A stretch of DNA of 44,090 bases from Marinobacter vulgaris (GTDB lineage Bacteria > Pseudomonadota > Gammaproteobacteria > Pseudomonadales > Oleiphilaceae): NCBI RefSeq assembly GCF_003344045.1, contig NZ_QFWX01000010.1, positions 1 to 44,090 of the forward strand, written 5' to 3'. This document shows positions 25,262-35,335 of the stretch, in pieces. Made by a program: the position numbers and the translations under genes. The notes under the pieces are model-generated. The model was not told the origin of the DNA and searched no databases. It was given only the letters and a program-made list of their open reading frames with translations. Each line of letters starts with the position of its first letter. The first letter of the stretch is position 1.

Positions 25262-26236
25262 ATGCAAACTTCGATTAGCTTTATTGTTATCGGAAAAAAT
25301 GAATCAAAGCACTTAATAAATTGCTTCGATTCAATCAATCGTCTTAAGTTCTTATGTACTATTTTTTCATTTGAAACCATCTATGTCGACTCTGCGTCGG
25401 TCGACAATTCGATTGAGTTGGCCTTGGACCATACTGCAATTGATAAAGTTTTCAGAGTTGATGGCTGTATTAACGCCGCTATTGCGAGAAATGTTGGTGC
25501 TGAAAACTCAACTGGAACTATTCTATGCTTCCTGGATGCAGATATGGAGCTTTTCGAAGATGAATTTAGCAGTCTTCTTGAGCAGGTAGTAGAAAATGAC
25601 GTGCCTTTTGCGAGTGGGGATTTGCTTGACATAGAATACGATGCCCACGGCAGCGTTGAGTCAGAAAGAAGGCGATATAATATAGATTCAAATCGATATG
25701 AGATCACTACGGGAGGTTTGTTCGTAATAAATAGAGACACTTGGGATTCGGTAAATGGGATGAGGAATACCTTTCGTAGGAATCAAGACCTTGATTTAGG
25801 TCTAAGGCTCGCAAAGAGCGGGGTCAAGATGTTACGAATAGGTAAAGTTATTGCTGCTCATCATACTGTCTCATATGTCTCCAATGATAGGTTCTCTAAA
25901 GATTTAATGAGCGGAAACTTTTTATATCCAGGCGTCTTGATAAGGAAGAATTTTTTCAACAAATATGCGCATAGACATCTATATAAGTCCTATTGTTCTT
26001 CCATGTTTCTGCTGGCCTCTCTATTTCAATCTTTGATGTATAATAGTATTTATTTCATTGCCTTATATATGACCTTCTGGTCAATTAAAAAATTATATTC
26101 GGAAGGAAATGTCAGAGGAATAGGTCGATATATGTTAAGGCGTCTTTCAATAGATGCTTCGTTTTTTATAGGTTTCTTGGCATTTTATCCGTCGTCAAAG
26201 TATAAAAGTAAATTCCGAGTTGAATCTTTCGGCTAG
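25262..26236 (+). CDS. GT2-family glycosyltransferase
   Basis: This 324-residue protein has a GT-A N-terminal domain: SISFIVIGKNESKHLINC, YVDSASVDNS, ARNVGAENSTGTILCFLDAD (acidic metal site) and FRRNQDLDLGLRLAKSGVKM (the ED-like catalytic base region). The C-terminal 100 residues are hydrophobic and likely associate with the membrane. The ATG at 25262 was chosen over a TTG 15 bases upstream. The gene is strongly AT-rich and stands directly before the wzy candidate. Donor sugar not predictable. Confidence 0.82.
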   Translation: MQTSISFIVIGKNESKHLINCFDSINRLKFLCTIFSFETIYVDSASVDNSIELALDHTAIDKVFRVDGCINAAIARNVGAENSTGTILCFLDADMELFEDEFSSLLEQVVENDVPFASGDLLDIEYDAHGSVESERRRYNIDSNRYEITTGGLFVINRDTWDSVNGMRNTFRRNQDLDLGLRLAKSGVKMLRIGKVIAAHHTVSYVSNDRFSKDLMSGNFLYPGVLIRKNFFNKYAHRHLYKSYCSSMFLLASLFQSLMYNSIYFIALYMTFWSIKKLYSEGNVRGIGRYMLRRLSIDASFFIGFLAFYPSSKYKSKFRVESFG

Positions 26237-26308
26237 ATATTCTGGCCGCGCCGTCGGGGCGGTCTTTGCCCGATTCGCTTGATTGCATATATGTTTGGTG
26301 TATGAGTT

Positions 26309-27373
26309 ATGGAAATATGGTTTTTGGTTTATTATTTGGCGTGGACGGCCGCTGTTCTACTTTTACTATGGGTTTCCGATATTGAAAGGTTTCGTAATAA
26401 AATATTATCAAGGGCTTCTCTTTTCGGATCGCTTCTTATTTTTTCATTCGATTCCTACTTCCGTGGTAATAGAGGGCGAGATACACAAGCTTATCGCGAT
26501 CACTATTTATTTATTTCGGAAAACGCTGGTTTAATGCCCGACCAAGGGCCCTATGATTTTGAGGTTGGTTATCTATATCTTTCGTTTATATTTGGGCGTT
26601 TAGGGTTCAGTTTTGAGTGGTTTAGTTTTTTTATAAGCGCCTTTTCCTTTGTCGCAATATGTTTCATGGCTTATGCGTTTAGAGTAACGAGGACAAAGCT
26701 TTTCGCTCTTGTGATTTTGTCAGGGTTTGTGTTTTTTTCCTATAATGGATTAAGGCAATGGCTTGCACTATTGCTGTTCTACTTGGGTGTATCCTTTTTT
26801 TATTCTCAACGTAAGCGCTTTTTGGTCATCATCTATTGGCTAGGATCCGTAGCATTTCATTTATCCTCAGTCGTAGCCTTGGCGACTGCTGTTGGTTTTA
26901 GGGCTATTTCCAGGTTAGATAGGCTTTCCACATTATTAGTATATTTGATCTCGATTCCCGCCCTTGTTTTGATTTTTTATCTGTCTCTGGATGTCCTGAC
27001 CGGGCTGCTAGGTTATAAAGTTTACCTTCAGAGAATAAACATTCTGGATTATTCTGGTTTGGGTTTTGGCTGGCTGGCGCAGACCCTTCTCAACTGTTTG
27101 CTAGTAGTCGTTTTAGTGATCAAACGCGATAAGTTTGGCCTGCTCGAATACCTTGCTATCATGTGGGTTTTCTTATATCTGCTGTCCCCAGGTGACCAAA
27201 GCATTATGAGGTTGGCGGTATATTTCAGCTTTGCTCAGATTTTGGTGTTTTCTCGAGTGGATTATTTTCGAGACACCTTTAGCCTATTTGTTTCTATTTC
27301 GTATTTTGGTTTAATGAGCTTACAGTTTGTTGCGGCTATTCTTTTTAATGCTCATGGTGCGATCTTGGGGTAA
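26309..27373 (+). CDS. wzy: EpsG-like polysaccharide polymerase (Wzy candidate)
   Basis: This 354-residue, very hydrophobic protein has about 10 membrane segments. NRGRDTQAYRDHY (about residues 53-65), YDFEVGYLYLSFIFGRLG, NGLRQWLALLLFYLG and AFHLSSVVALA match the EpsG family of polymerases. It would join repeat units on the periplasmic side, working with Wzx at 21280 and Wzz at 20314. No other polymerase candidate is present in the window. Wzy proteins vary greatly in sequence, so the assignment rests on topology, motifs and context. Confidence 0.8.
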   Translation: MEIWFLVYYLAWTAAVLLLLWVSDIERFRNKILSRASLFGSLLIFSFDSYFRGNRGRDTQAYRDHYLFISENAGLMPDQGPYDFEVGYLYLSFIFGRLGFSFEWFSFFISAFSFVAICFMAYAFRVTRTKLFALVILSGFVFFSYNGLRQWLALLLFYLGVSFFYSQRKRFLVIIYWLGSVAFHLSSVVALATAVGFRAISRLDRLSTLLVYLISIPALVLIFYLSLDVLTGLLGYKVYLQRINILDYSGLGFGWLAQTLLNCLLVVVLVIKRDKFGLLEYLAIMWVFLYLLSPGDQSIMRLAVYFSFAQILVFSRVDYFRDTFSLFVSISYFGLMSLQFVAAILFNAHGAILG

Positions 27374-27414
27374 GCTCTCCTTCCTCCGAACGAATTGGCA
27401 ATTTTAGGATTGGT

Positions 27415-28419
27415 ATGTCCATGAAGGTTTTTGTTCTGGGTGTGATTCCTCCGCCAATTGGTGGAGTTAGTGTACATGTTAAGCGCTTTTTTGATTTTTG
27501 CAATGAGAATTCCACGGGTATAGAAATTGCTATTTTCGATTATAAAAAGAAAAAAGTGTTTTTCGGGCCCTTTAAAAAAGGCATACACTACGCACTCTGG
27601 TTTTTTTTGCGGTCAAATATTGTCCATATTCATATTTCGTCAGGTTTGAAAGTTTTTGCTTTATTGGTTTCAAAATTGTTTTTAAAGAAAGTCGTCTATA
27701 CTCACCATAATTCAATTGTCAGTAATCCTCATTTGTTTCGATTCATGTGCAAGTATTCGGATGAAATTGTCTTGGTTAATTCTGAAAATATATCCGAATC
27801 CATTGGTGGTATAAACTCAAAGAAAAAAGTTCACGAAGTCCCGGCGTTTATACCAAAGAGCCATAAAGCATCACTACCTCTGGAACTTCTTGGTTCGCTG
27901 GGTGGCTTTGGTGATATAATAAGTACGAATTGCTCATCGGGTAGAATTATTGACGATGAGGAAGTATATGGGATCAGTCGTTTGGTTGCGGTTTTTCAGG
28001 AGGCGGCGTCAGGTAGGTTAATTGAAAATACTGCCTTGTTGATATGCGATCCGTCACGTAGTTATAATGACTGTTTTAATTGGAGTTCTTTGTATAATTT
28101 GAAAAACGGCAATGGTGTTATATATTGGTCTGACGATGTCGATTTTTCTGAAGTTATTTGTCGTTCGACCTGTACCGTAAGGGCGACCATAACTGACGGA
28201 GACTCTCTTTCGGTGAGGGAGTCGTTATATTATAAGGTGCCTGTTATTGCATCGGATGTTGTTAAGCGTCCTCAGGGTACTGTGCTGTATAGAGTCAAGG
28301 ACGACCTCGATTTGATGCATAAAATAGTGGCTACCTTGAAAGGTCAGTGCGTGGTTAGCACTCCTCATAAAAATTTCGCTTATGACATAATTGATATTTA
28401 CTATGATTTAGGTAAATGA
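27415..28419 (+). CDS. GT4-like (GT-B fold) glycosyltransferase
   Basis: The 334-residue protein begins MSMKVFVLGVIPPPIGGVSV, the glycine-rich loop of GT-B enzymes. It contains VVYTHHNSIVS in the N-terminal half, and TDGDSLSVRESLYYKVPVIA in the C-terminal half where GT4 enzymes keep an EG...E nucleotide-binding motif. The first acidic residue here is Asp. AGGA precedes the first of two nearby ATGs, so 27415 is favoured. The gene is AT-rich and is the last of the variable block before the GC-richer wecC. The sugar specificity is unknown. Confidence 0.72.
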   Translation: MSMKVFVLGVIPPPIGGVSVHVKRFFDFCNENSTGIEIAIFDYKKKKVFFGPFKKGIHYALWFFLRSNIVHIHISSGLKVFALLVSKLFLKKVVYTHHNSIVSNPHLFRFMCKYSDEIVLVNSENISESIGGINSKKKVHEVPAFIPKSHKASLPLELLGSLGGFGDIISTNCSSGRIIDDEEVYGISRLVAVFQEAASGRLIENTALLICDPSRSYNDCFNWSSLYNLKNGNGVIYWSDDVDFSEVICRSTCTVRATITDGDSLSVRESLYYKVPVIASDVVKRPQGTVLYRVKDDLDLMHKIVATLKGQCVVSTPHKNFAYDIIDIYYDLGK

Positions 28420-28531
28420 TTTGTCAGAATTGGTTTTTTATATTTTTTCGGCGATCATAAGCAATTTTGAATACATCGATTAAAGGGAATCCAGATTATG
28501 ATATCAAAACGGGTACATTTAAGGTTGCGTT

Positions 28532-29734
28532 ATGTTTTCTAAAGTAAACGTGTGTGTTGTTGGTCTGGGTTATATAGGTCTTCCGTCTGCTGCTTTGTTG
28601 GCGAATAGAGGCTACCACGTCCAGGGCGTTGATATCTCCCCAGAGGTCGTGGATACCATTAATCAGGGTGATATTCACATCGTGGAGCCTGATCTTGATT
28701 CTTTTGTGCACTCGGCGGTCAATTCCGGTCGGTTGAAAGCAGCTCTCGAGCCGGGTGCGGCGGACGTTTTCATTCTTGCTGTTCCAACGCCTTTTCATGA
28801 AGGGTTTGTGCCCAATATTGATTACGTGTTGGACGCAACCCGTGCAATTGCTCCTGTCGTAAAGGCTGGTGATTTGATTATATTGGAGTCTACTTCTCCG
28901 GTTGGTACCACCGAAAAAGTAGCAAAAACGCTGCGCGAAGGCGGTGTCGATACTGATTCTGTTCATATTGCTCACTGCCCAGAGCGAGTCTTGCCTGGGC
29001 ACATTATGCGTGAGCTTGTTGAAAACGACCGTATTGTCGGGGGGATCACTCCCGAGGCAGGCGAAAAAGTTTCAGAGTTTTACCGTACCTTTATCACTGG
29101 TGAAGTATTGGTAACCGATGCCCGCACTGCTGAAATGGCCAAGTTGACGGAAAACAGTTTTCGGGACGTAAACATTGCCTTTGCGAATGAGCTTTCGTTA
29201 CTGAGTGATAGGTTCGATATTGATGTCTGGGAGCTGATCCGTCTGGCAAATCGCCATCCTCGGGTGAATATACTTCAACCGGGCACCGGCGTTGGGGGGC
29301 ACTGCATTGCCGTTGATCCTTGGTTCATCGTTCATGAAGGAGGCGACGATGCTCATTTGATTCGCTCTGGGCGGGAGGTGAATACGCGTAAAACCGAGTG
29401 GGTAGTAGAGAAGATTAAGGCAGAGGTTTTACGCTTCAAGGATGAGCAAGGTCGCGCCCCTGTTGTGGCGTGCATGGGACTGGCTTTTAAGCCAAATATT
29501 GACGATCTTCGGGAGTCGCCCGCACTGTATGTATTTCAGCAGCTCGTCGCTTCGAATATTGGGCCCCTGGCCGTTGAACCAAACCTTAAAAAGCACGCGA
29601 GTATCATCTTGACGCCATTGAAGGATGCTGCGGCTGAAGCCGATATCGTGGTGTATCTCGTGGCGCACCGGGAGTTTAAAGAACTGAAAGTTGCAGGAAA
29701 TGTGCTGGATTTCTGCGGGGTTGCTCAGGCGTGA
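28532..29734 (+). CDS. wecC: UDP-N-acetyl-D-mannosamine dehydrogenase WecC
   Basis: WecC oxidises UDP-ManNAc twice to UDP-ManNAcA using NAD. The 400-residue protein starts with [20 protein letters not shown] (NAD-binding), and has [24 protein letters not shown] and the active-site [13 protein letters not shown] with the nucleophile at Cys258. The C-terminal [15 protein letters not shown] is standard for UDP-sugar dehydrogenases. [10 protein letters not shown] points to the WecC subgroup rather than UDP-glucose dehydrogenase. The next gene encodes the matching epimerase and overlaps by GTGA. Confidence 0.92.
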   Translation: MFSKVNVCVVGLGYIGLPSAALLANRGYHVQGVDISPEVVDTINQGDIHIVEPDLDSFVHSAVNSGRLKAALEPGAADVFILAVPTPFHEGFVPNIDYVLDATRAIAPVVKAGDLIILESTSPVGTTEKVAKTLREGGVDTDSVHIAHCPERVLPGHIMRELVENDRIVGGITPEAGEKVSEFYRTFITGEVLVTDARTAEMAKLTENSFRDVNIAFANELSLLSDRFDIDVWELIRLANRHPRVNILQPGTGVGGHCIAVDPWFIVHEGGDDAHLIRSGREVNTRKTEWVVEKIKAEVLRFKDEQGRAPVVACMGLAFKPNIDDLRESPALYVFQQLVASNIGPLAVEPNLKKHASIILTPLKDAAAEADIVVYLVAHREFKELKVAGNVLDFCGVAQA

Positions 29735-30864
29735 AAGTCCTGCTTGTTTTTGGCACCCGGCCCGAAGCCATCAAGATGGCTCCATTAGCGAAAGCGTTGC
29801 AGGCCGATGATTATTTTCAGGTCAAGGTAGCAGTAACTGCCCAGCATCGGGAAATGCTGGATCAGGTTCTGGCATTGTTCGCTTTGAAGCCAGATTACGA
29901 CCTGAACGTGATGAAAGCTGGGCAGGATCTTTACGATATCACCAGTAAGGTTCTGCTGGGGTTACGCGGTGTATTATCAGAGTTCAGACCAGATCTGGTT
30001 TTGGTGCATGGAGATACTGCGACGACTTTTGCGGCGGCCCTGGCGGCGTTTTATCAACAGATTCCCGTGGGCCACGTTGAGGCCGGCTTACGCACAGGAG
30101 ATCTCTATTCCCCTTGGCCAGAGGAGGCCAACCGCGGATTAACCGCAAGGCTTGCCCAGTGGCACTTTGCACCGACCGAGCGTAACCGGCAGGCATTGCT
30201 TGCAGAGGGCATCGCAAAAAACAGCATATTGGTGACCGGCAACACGGTGATCGATGCGTTACAGTGGGTAGTGCAGAAGGTGGCCGACACGCCCTCGCTA
30301 CAACAACAGATTCACGAGGCACTGACTGCTGCCGGACTTGCAGTCGAGCTGACTGAACGGCGATATGTTCTGGTTACCGGCCATCGCCGGGAGAACTTTG
30401 GTCGCGGTTTCGAGAATATCTGCAAGGCTCTCAGGGAGTTGGCGGAAAGTAATCCAGACACGCATTTCGTGTATCCCGTTCATTTGAACCCTAACGTTCA
30501 GGAGCCGGTAAAAAGGCTTCTTGAAGGATTGACTAACGTGCACCTGATCGAGCCGCTCGGTTATGAGCCGTTTGTCTATTTGATGAAAAATGCCTACCTG
30601 GTACTTACCGATAGTGGCGGCGTGCAGGAGGAAGCGCCTGGGCTGGGTAAGCCAGTGCTGGTAATGCGTGATACCACAGAGCGCCCAGAGGCCGTAGAGG
30701 CCGGCACGGTACGCCTGGTCGGCACCGGAAGCGGCGTGATCCGTGATACAGTTCAAGAGCTTCTCGATAACGATAACGTCTATCGGCGGATGACTCAGGC
30801 CCATAACCCGTATGGGGATGGTAATGCCTGTAGCCGTATTGTGGGTTTTTTGAAGCAGCAATGA
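29731..30864 (+). CDS. wecB: UDP-N-acetylglucosamine 2-epimerase WecB
   Basis: WecB interconverts UDP-GlcNAc and UDP-ManNAc, feeding WecC. The 377-residue protein has [12 protein letters not shown] at the N terminus, [29 protein letters not shown] and the C-terminal [20 protein letters not shown], all diagnostic of the non-hydrolysing epimerase. The GTG start overlaps the wecC stop. It overlaps the following heparinase-like gene by ATGA. Together wecC and wecB predict ManNAcA in the polysaccharide, unless ManNAc is used further. Confidence 0.95.
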   Translation: MKVLLVFGTRPEAIKMAPLAKALQADDYFQVKVAVTAQHREMLDQVLALFALKPDYDLNVMKAGQDLYDITSKVLLGLRGVLSEFRPDLVLVHGDTATTFAAALAAFYQQIPVGHVEAGLRTGDLYSPWPEEANRGLTARLAQWHFAPTERNRQALLAEGIAKNSILVTGNTVIDALQWVVQKVADTPSLQQQIHEALTAAGLAVELTERRYVLVTGHRRENFGRGFENICKALRELAESNPDTHFVYPVHLNPNVQEPVKRLLEGLTNVHLIEPLGYEPFVYLMKNAYLVLTDSGGVQEEAPGLGKPVLVMRDTTERPEAVEAGTVRLVGTGSGVIRDTVQELLDNDNVYRRMTQAHNPYGDGNACSRIVGFLKQQ

Positions 30865-32513
30865 ATCGCTGGATCCTTCTGTTCCATACCATTCGGTATC
30901 TGAAAGCTAAACAGCTTGCCTATCAGGTCTATTACCGATTTCGCAAGCCGCGCTTGAGGAATATTTCCAGGCCTGTTTTGCGAGATGCACTTAAAGGTTG
31001 GTATTGGCCAACCTTTCTGGAACCGGCGACAAACGATGGCAGAACCTTTACCTTTCTTGGGCGAACAGCCCGACTTGCAGAGAGCTGGAATGATCCCTCT
31101 TTGCCCAAGCTTTGGCTGTACAACCTGCATTATCAGGACGACCTGAACGCTAAAGGTGCGGAGTCTCGGTTTGAGCTTTGTGCGCAAATGGTGGACGCCT
31201 GGATTAAGGGTAACCCGCCACTGCAGGGAAATGGATGGGAGCCGTATTGCCTGTCATTGCGGATCGTAAATTGGGTCAAGTGGTTGAGTCGCGTCGAATC
31301 GGATCAGGTCAAACCTGAATGGACACGCTCCCTTGCGCAACAGGCCGATGCTCTTGAGCAGCAGCTTGAGTTTCATATACTGGCTAACCACGTCTTTGCT
31401 AATGCTAAGGCATTGATTTTTGTTGGTGTCTATTTAGGGAGTGAGCAGGGAGATCGTCATCTAAAGCGGGGTTTGAAACTACTGGATCAACAACTACCCG
31501 AGCAATTTCTTGCAGATGGTGGGCACTTTGAGCGTTCTCCCATGTACCAGGGAACGCTGCTTTGGGATCTGGCGGATTTGGCTGCGCTTAGCCGATCTGT
31601 GCAATTGAAGGAGGTGAACCAGCGGGCTGGTGATTGGGAACGGTGTTTTGTGAGCGGGGTTGGGTGGCTTGAAACTATGACTCATCCGGATGGCGACATT
31701 TCCTTTTTTAACGATGCCACCTTCGGGATTTCGCCCGGGATCGAAGAATTAAAACGGTTTGCCCACACCTTAGGGTTGGCGGTTACGCAAGTGGAGCAGC
31801 CTGCGAAGCTTCAGGGGGAGGTGTTGCATAGCAGCGGCTATGGCGTAGTCGACTGGCCGAAGCGGCATCGCCTTTTGGTTGACCTTGCGCCCGTAGGTCC
31901 GGACTACCAGCCAGGCCACGCCCATGCCGATACATTAAGTTGCGAACTGAGTCTTTTCGGCCAGCGGGTGCTGGTGAATTCTGGTATCTCTCAGTATGGT
32001 GACGATGCGGAACGGCATCGACAGCGTTCTACCGCAGCCCATAACACAGTGGAGCTTGATGGTGAGAACTCTACAGAGGTTTGGGCTGGGTTTCGCGTGG
32101 CAAGGCGGGCTGAGCCTTTCAATGTTGCAATGCAACAGGATGAGCACCAGTTGGTGATCCAGGGCAGCCACAATGGATACAGACGCTTACCGGGGAAGAT
32201 AGTTCATCGCCGGCGCTGGCTTGCACGGAATATAAGCCTGGAAGTAGTAGATGAGCTGGAAGGCCGTTTTCAAAAGGCAGTCTGTCATTGGCATTTTCAC
32301 CCAGATATTGCTGTGGAGCGTGATGGTGAATCCCGTTTTAAAGTCCGATTACCTTCCGGCCAAGTGGTGCTTATTGAGGTTTCCGGGGGCAGTGCGTACC
32401 TTGCTAAGAGCTCTTGGCATCCAGGATTTGGTATATCGATCGATAACCAAAAGCTAATAATTGTCTTTAGTGATCGGAAAGTAACTACACGGGTCTGCTG
32501 GAGTTCGGATTGA
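30861..32513 (+). CDS. Heparinase II/III-family protein (polysaccharide lyase-like)
   Basis: This 550-residue protein has an alpha-barrel half, with [17 protein letters not shown] and [20 protein letters not shown] (likely catalytic His and Tyr region), followed by a beta-sandwich half starting around [16 protein letters not shown], with [15 protein letters not shown] and [12 protein letters not shown]. This is the normal order of heparinase II/III-like uronate lyases. No signal peptide is visible, which is unusual for a lyase acting on exported glycan. Relatives are common in polysaccharide operons with uncertain roles. It overlaps both neighbours by four bases, so it belongs to the assembly operon. 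A ManNAcA-containing glycan could be its target. Confidence 0.85.
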   Translation: MNRWILLFHTIRYLKAKQLAYQVYYRFRKPRLRNISRPVLRDALKGWYWPTFLEPATNDGRTFTFLGRTARLAESWNDPSLPKLWLYNLHYQDDLNAKGAESRFELCAQMVDAWIKGNPPLQGNGWEPYCLSLRIVNWVKWLSRVESDQVKPEWTRSLAQQADALEQQLEFHILANHVFANAKALIFVGVYLGSEQGDRHLKRGLKLLDQQLPEQFLADGGHFERSPMYQGTLLWDLADLAALSRSVQLKEVNQRAGDWERCFVSGVGWLETMTHPDGDISFFNDATFGISPGIEELKRFAHTLGLAVTQVEQPAKLQGEVLHSSGYGVVDWPKRHRLLVDLAPVGPDYQPGHAHADTLSCELSLFGQRVLVNSGISQYGDDAERHRQRSTAAHNTVELDGENSTEVWAGFRVARRAEPFNVAMQQDEHQLVIQGSHNGYRRLPGKIVHRRRWLARNISLEVVDELEGRFQKAVCHWHFHPDIAVERDGESRFKVRLPSGQVVLIEVSGGSAYLAKSSWHPGFGISIDNQKLIIVFSDRKVTTRVCWSSD

Positions 32514-33712
32514 AAGTTTTACTGCTGACTTTTTATTTCAAGCCCGATCTGTCGGCGGGCTCTTTCCGCAATACTGCTTTTGTCGAATCTTTGCTTAAAA
32601 ACCTTCCTGAAAAAAGCGAAATTCATGTGGTAACGACTTTGCCCAATCGTTATTCGGGCTTTAGTGCAGAGGCAAGAGAAGAAGAAATTACGCCGGAACT
32701 AACGATTAAGCGCGTACCTTTGCCGGCCCATGAGGGTGGCATGGTCGACCAGTCCCGTGCGTTTCTTACCTATGCCAAAGCGGTGAGGGCTTTTGTTAAA
32801 GGGCAGGAATATGATGTGGTCTTCGCGAGTTCCTCACGTTTAATGACGGCGGTTTTGGGCGCGCTGGTTGCCCAAAAGAAGGATGCTCGGCTTTATCTGG
32901 ACATTCGCGATATTTTTGTCGATACCATTAAAGATGTTTTGCCGCGCAAACTGAGCTGGCTGATTAAGCCATTTTTTTGTGCTGTCGAACGATGGACAGT
33001 ATTGCGGTCGGACCGACTAAATGTGGTTTCGGCAGGGTTTTTGCCCTATTTCGAAACCCGGTACCCCCAAATACCCAAGGTGGTATTTACCAACGGCGTT
33101 GATGAAGAATTCCTGCGCTTGGCTCCTGAGGCGAAAACAGCTGAAAGTGTCACTGCGAAGACACCCCGGAAGAAGTTGGTTGAAGTGGTCTATGCAGGCA
33201 ACATGGGCGAAGGGCAGGGTCTCCATAACATTGTCCCTGCCCTCGCCAAAAGGTTGGAGGGCCGTGCCGTGTTCCGATTGATTGGGGGTGGCGGGCGTTT
33301 GCGACAGTTGCAAGATGCGATCGTTCAGGCCGGGTGTGTCAACGTGACGATAGAGCCCCCCGTGGCCCGGGCAGAGTTGATTCAGTTATACCGCCAAGCA
33401 GATGTGTTGTTTTTACACCTCAATGATTACGATGCATTCCGTAAAGTTCTCCCTTCCAAGTTGTTTGAATACGGCGCCTTAGGAAAACCAATATGGGCAG
33501 GCGTAGCGGGTTATGCGGCTACTTTTGTAAGAGAGAATCTTGACAATGCTGAGGTGTTTTCGCCTTGTGATGTTGCCGAGGCACTGAAGGCTTTTGAGAA
33601 ACTGTATATGCATGATGAGCCTCGGGAAAGTTTTGTTGCCAGGTTTCGCCGCCAGGCAATAATGGACGAGATGGCTCGGGACCTGGTTGCCGTTGGGGAG
33701 CGGCGTTCATGA
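32510..33712 (+). CDS. GT4-family glycosyltransferase, WbuB-like
   Basis: This 400-residue GT-B enzyme starts at TTG ([19 protein letters not shown]), overlapping the preceding stop (TTGA). No other in-frame start keeps the conserved N-terminal strand, and GGAG lies just upstream. YLDIRDIFVDTIKDVLP, VVFTNGVDEEF, EVVYAGNMGEGQGLHN and FEYGALGKPIWAGVAGYAA are family motifs. The layout resembles WbuB, which transfers a FucNAc-type sugar as an early step on the lipid carrier. Its position next to the initiating transferase supports an early step. The exact sugar is inferred only. Confidence 0.83.
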   Translation: MKVLLLTFYFKPDLSAGSFRNTAFVESLLKNLPEKSEIHVVTTLPNRYSGFSAEAREEEITPELTIKRVPLPAHEGGMVDQSRAFLTYAKAVRAFVKGQEYDVVFASSSRLMTAVLGALVAQKKDARLYLDIRDIFVDTIKDVLPRKLSWLIKPFFCAVERWTVLRSDRLNVVSAGFLPYFETRYPQIPKVVFTNGVDEEFLRLAPEAKTAESVTAKTPRKKLVEVVYAGNMGEGQGLHNIVPALAKRLEGRAVFRLIGGGGRLRQLQDAIVQAGCVNVTIEPPVARAELIQLYRQADVLFLHLNDYDAFRKVLPSKLFEYGALGKPIWAGVAGYAATFVRENLDNAEVFSPCDVAEALKAFEKLYMHDEPRESFVARFRRQAIMDEMARDLVAVGERRS

Positions 33713-34662
33713 GCAGGGTATTGGTTACAGGCGCCAGTGGGTTTGTTGGATCATCACTTGTGGAGGCCTTCGCCGGGGCAGGATATGCCGTTGTCGCGCC
33801 CGAACGATCGGGCTCAAATAAGGTTGACTTGAATATTGTCAGACCATCGATTGGTAATATTGATAGCCAAACTGATTGGCAAGATGCTCTGGAAGGGGTT
33901 GATCTTGTGGTCCACAGTGCCGCTCGTGCCCATGTTATGGCTGAAAAAGAGAATGATCCTGTTGCCGCTTTCCGCTCGGTTAACGTTGAAGGTTCTCTAC
34001 ACCTTGCCAGGCAGGCAGCGTCCGCCGGGGCGCGGCGGTTCGTTTATATCAGTTCTGTCAAAGTGAATGGTGAAAGCACTGAAAATAGGCCACCATTTAC
34101 CTCCCAGGATACTCCCGCGCCGGAAGACCCCTATGGTGTATCCAAGTGGGAGGCCGAGAAAGGCCTGAAAGCGCTTGCCGGAGAAACTGGTATGGAGGTG
34201 GTCATTATTCGACCTCCACTGGTTTATGGGCCAGGTGTAAAAGGCAATTTCCATAGTTTGATTAAGCTGGCTCAATTGCCCATCCCATTACCCCTGGGTG
34301 CCATTAAAAATCAGCGCAGCCTGGTTTATCTGGCTAATCTGGTGGACCTAATATTGGTAACTGCAGAACATCCTGCTGCCGCCAATCAGACTTTTATGGT
34401 GAGTGACGGTGAAGATGTGTCGACCACGAGGTTGTTGCGGATTCTGCGCGAAGCGTCCGGTCATTTGCCGATGCTGATTCCGGTACCTGACCGCTGGTTC
34501 TGGTGGCTGGGCGGCTTGGTTGGAAAAAAAGCCCTCGTGCAGCGCCTTTGTGGATCTTTACAGGTCGATATCTCCAAAACGCGCCAGCTTTTGGATTGGA
34601 CGCCACCCTTCACCGTTGGGCAGGGCCTGGCTGGTACGGTAAAAGCCGGTATCTGCCGCTAA
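33709..34662 (+). CDS. NAD-dependent epimerase/dehydratase, WbpV-like 4-ketoreductase
   Basis: This 317-residue extended short-chain dehydrogenase has VLVTGASGFVGSSLVEAFAG, HSAARAHVM, YISSVKVNGE (catalytic Ser region) and YGVSKWEAEKGL (YxxxK). HSAARAHVMAE and IIRPPLVYGPGVKGNF fit the WbpV/Fnl2-type group, which reduces the 4-keto product of WbpM-like dehydratases to UDP-QuiNAc or UDP-FucNAc. It overlaps the upstream gene by ATGA and is followed by the initiating transferase and the dehydratase. The stereochemical outcome cannot be read from the sequence. Confidence 0.83.
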   Translation: MSRVLVTGASGFVGSSLVEAFAGAGYAVVAPERSGSNKVDLNIVRPSIGNIDSQTDWQDALEGVDLVVHSAARAHVMAEKENDPVAAFRSVNVEGSLHLARQAASAGARRFVYISSVKVNGESTENRPPFTSQDTPAPEDPYGVSKWEAEKGLKALAGETGMEVVIIRPPLVYGPGVKGNFHSLIKLAQLPIPLPLGAIKNQRSLVYLANLVDLILVTAEHPAAANQTFMVSDGEDVSTTRLLRILREASGHLPMLIPVPDRWFWWLGGLVGKKALVQRLCGSLQVDISKTRQLLDWTPPFTVGQGLAGTVKAGICR

Positions 34663-34701
34663 CTAATCTGATTCACCCCTGTGCTTACTGGATGATCTTA
34701 T

Positions 34702-35268
34702 ATGGCAACCATAATTCGCTTGTTTGACATAGTGTTCGCTTTTGTGGGGCTTGTTTTGGGTTTTCCGATACTATTTTTGATCACCTTTATCGGTTTCTTT
34801 GATACTGGCTCTCCGATGTTTCGCCAAGAGCGAGTAGGGCGTAATAAAAAGCCGTTTGTTCTTGTAAAGTTTCGTACCATGAAGAAGGATACCGTCTCCG
34901 TTGCCAGTCATCTGGCTAGTGCTAACTCCATTACCGCCTTTGGCTATTTTCTCCGTCGCACCAAGCTAGATGAGTTGCCTCAGTTGTGGAACGTGTTGAA
35001 AGGGGATATGAGCCTGGTAGGGCCAAGACCTTGTTTATTCAATCAGGAGGAATTGATTGATGAGCGCGAGCTACGGGGTGTGCTGCGCGCACGTCCTGGC
35101 ATTACGGGGTTGGCTCAAATCAACAATATTGATATGTCCACACCCCGGCTTCTGGCGAAGACTGATCAGAAGATGCTTGAAAACCTGACGGTGGCAGCTT
35201 ATTTCAAGTACATTCTTATGACTGTCGCAGGTAAAGGCGCGGGTGACAGGGTGCCTGGTAAAAACTGA
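34702..35268 (+). CDS. Initiating phosphosugar transferase (PglC/WcaJ C-domain type)
   Basis: This 188-residue monotopic membrane enzyme transfers a sugar-1-phosphate from a UDP-sugar to undecaprenyl phosphate, starting each repeat unit. It has a single N-terminal membrane segment (about 5-30), FRQERVGRNKKPFVLVKFRT, RRTKLDELPQLWNVLKGDMS with the catalytic Asp-Glu pair, and LVGPRP. Its small size matches PglC-like enzymes rather than the large WbaP/WcaJ forms. With the WbpV- and WbpM-like enzymes on either side, its substrate is probably UDP-QuiNAc or UDP-FucNAc. Confidence 0.92.
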   Translation: MATIIRLFDIVFAFVGLVLGFPILFLITFIGFFDTGSPMFRQERVGRNKKPFVLVKFRTMKKDTVSVASHLASANSITAFGYFLRRTKLDELPQLWNVLKGDMSLVGPRPCLFNQEELIDERELRGVLRARPGITGLAQINNIDMSTPRLLAKTDQKMLENLTVAAYFKYILMTVAGKGAGDRVPGKN

Positions 35269-35335
35269 GGTTTTGCTCTCCGGTAATCGCATACGAGTGG
35301 TGGACTCGATTTTAAGGATATAAGGAAGTTACAGT

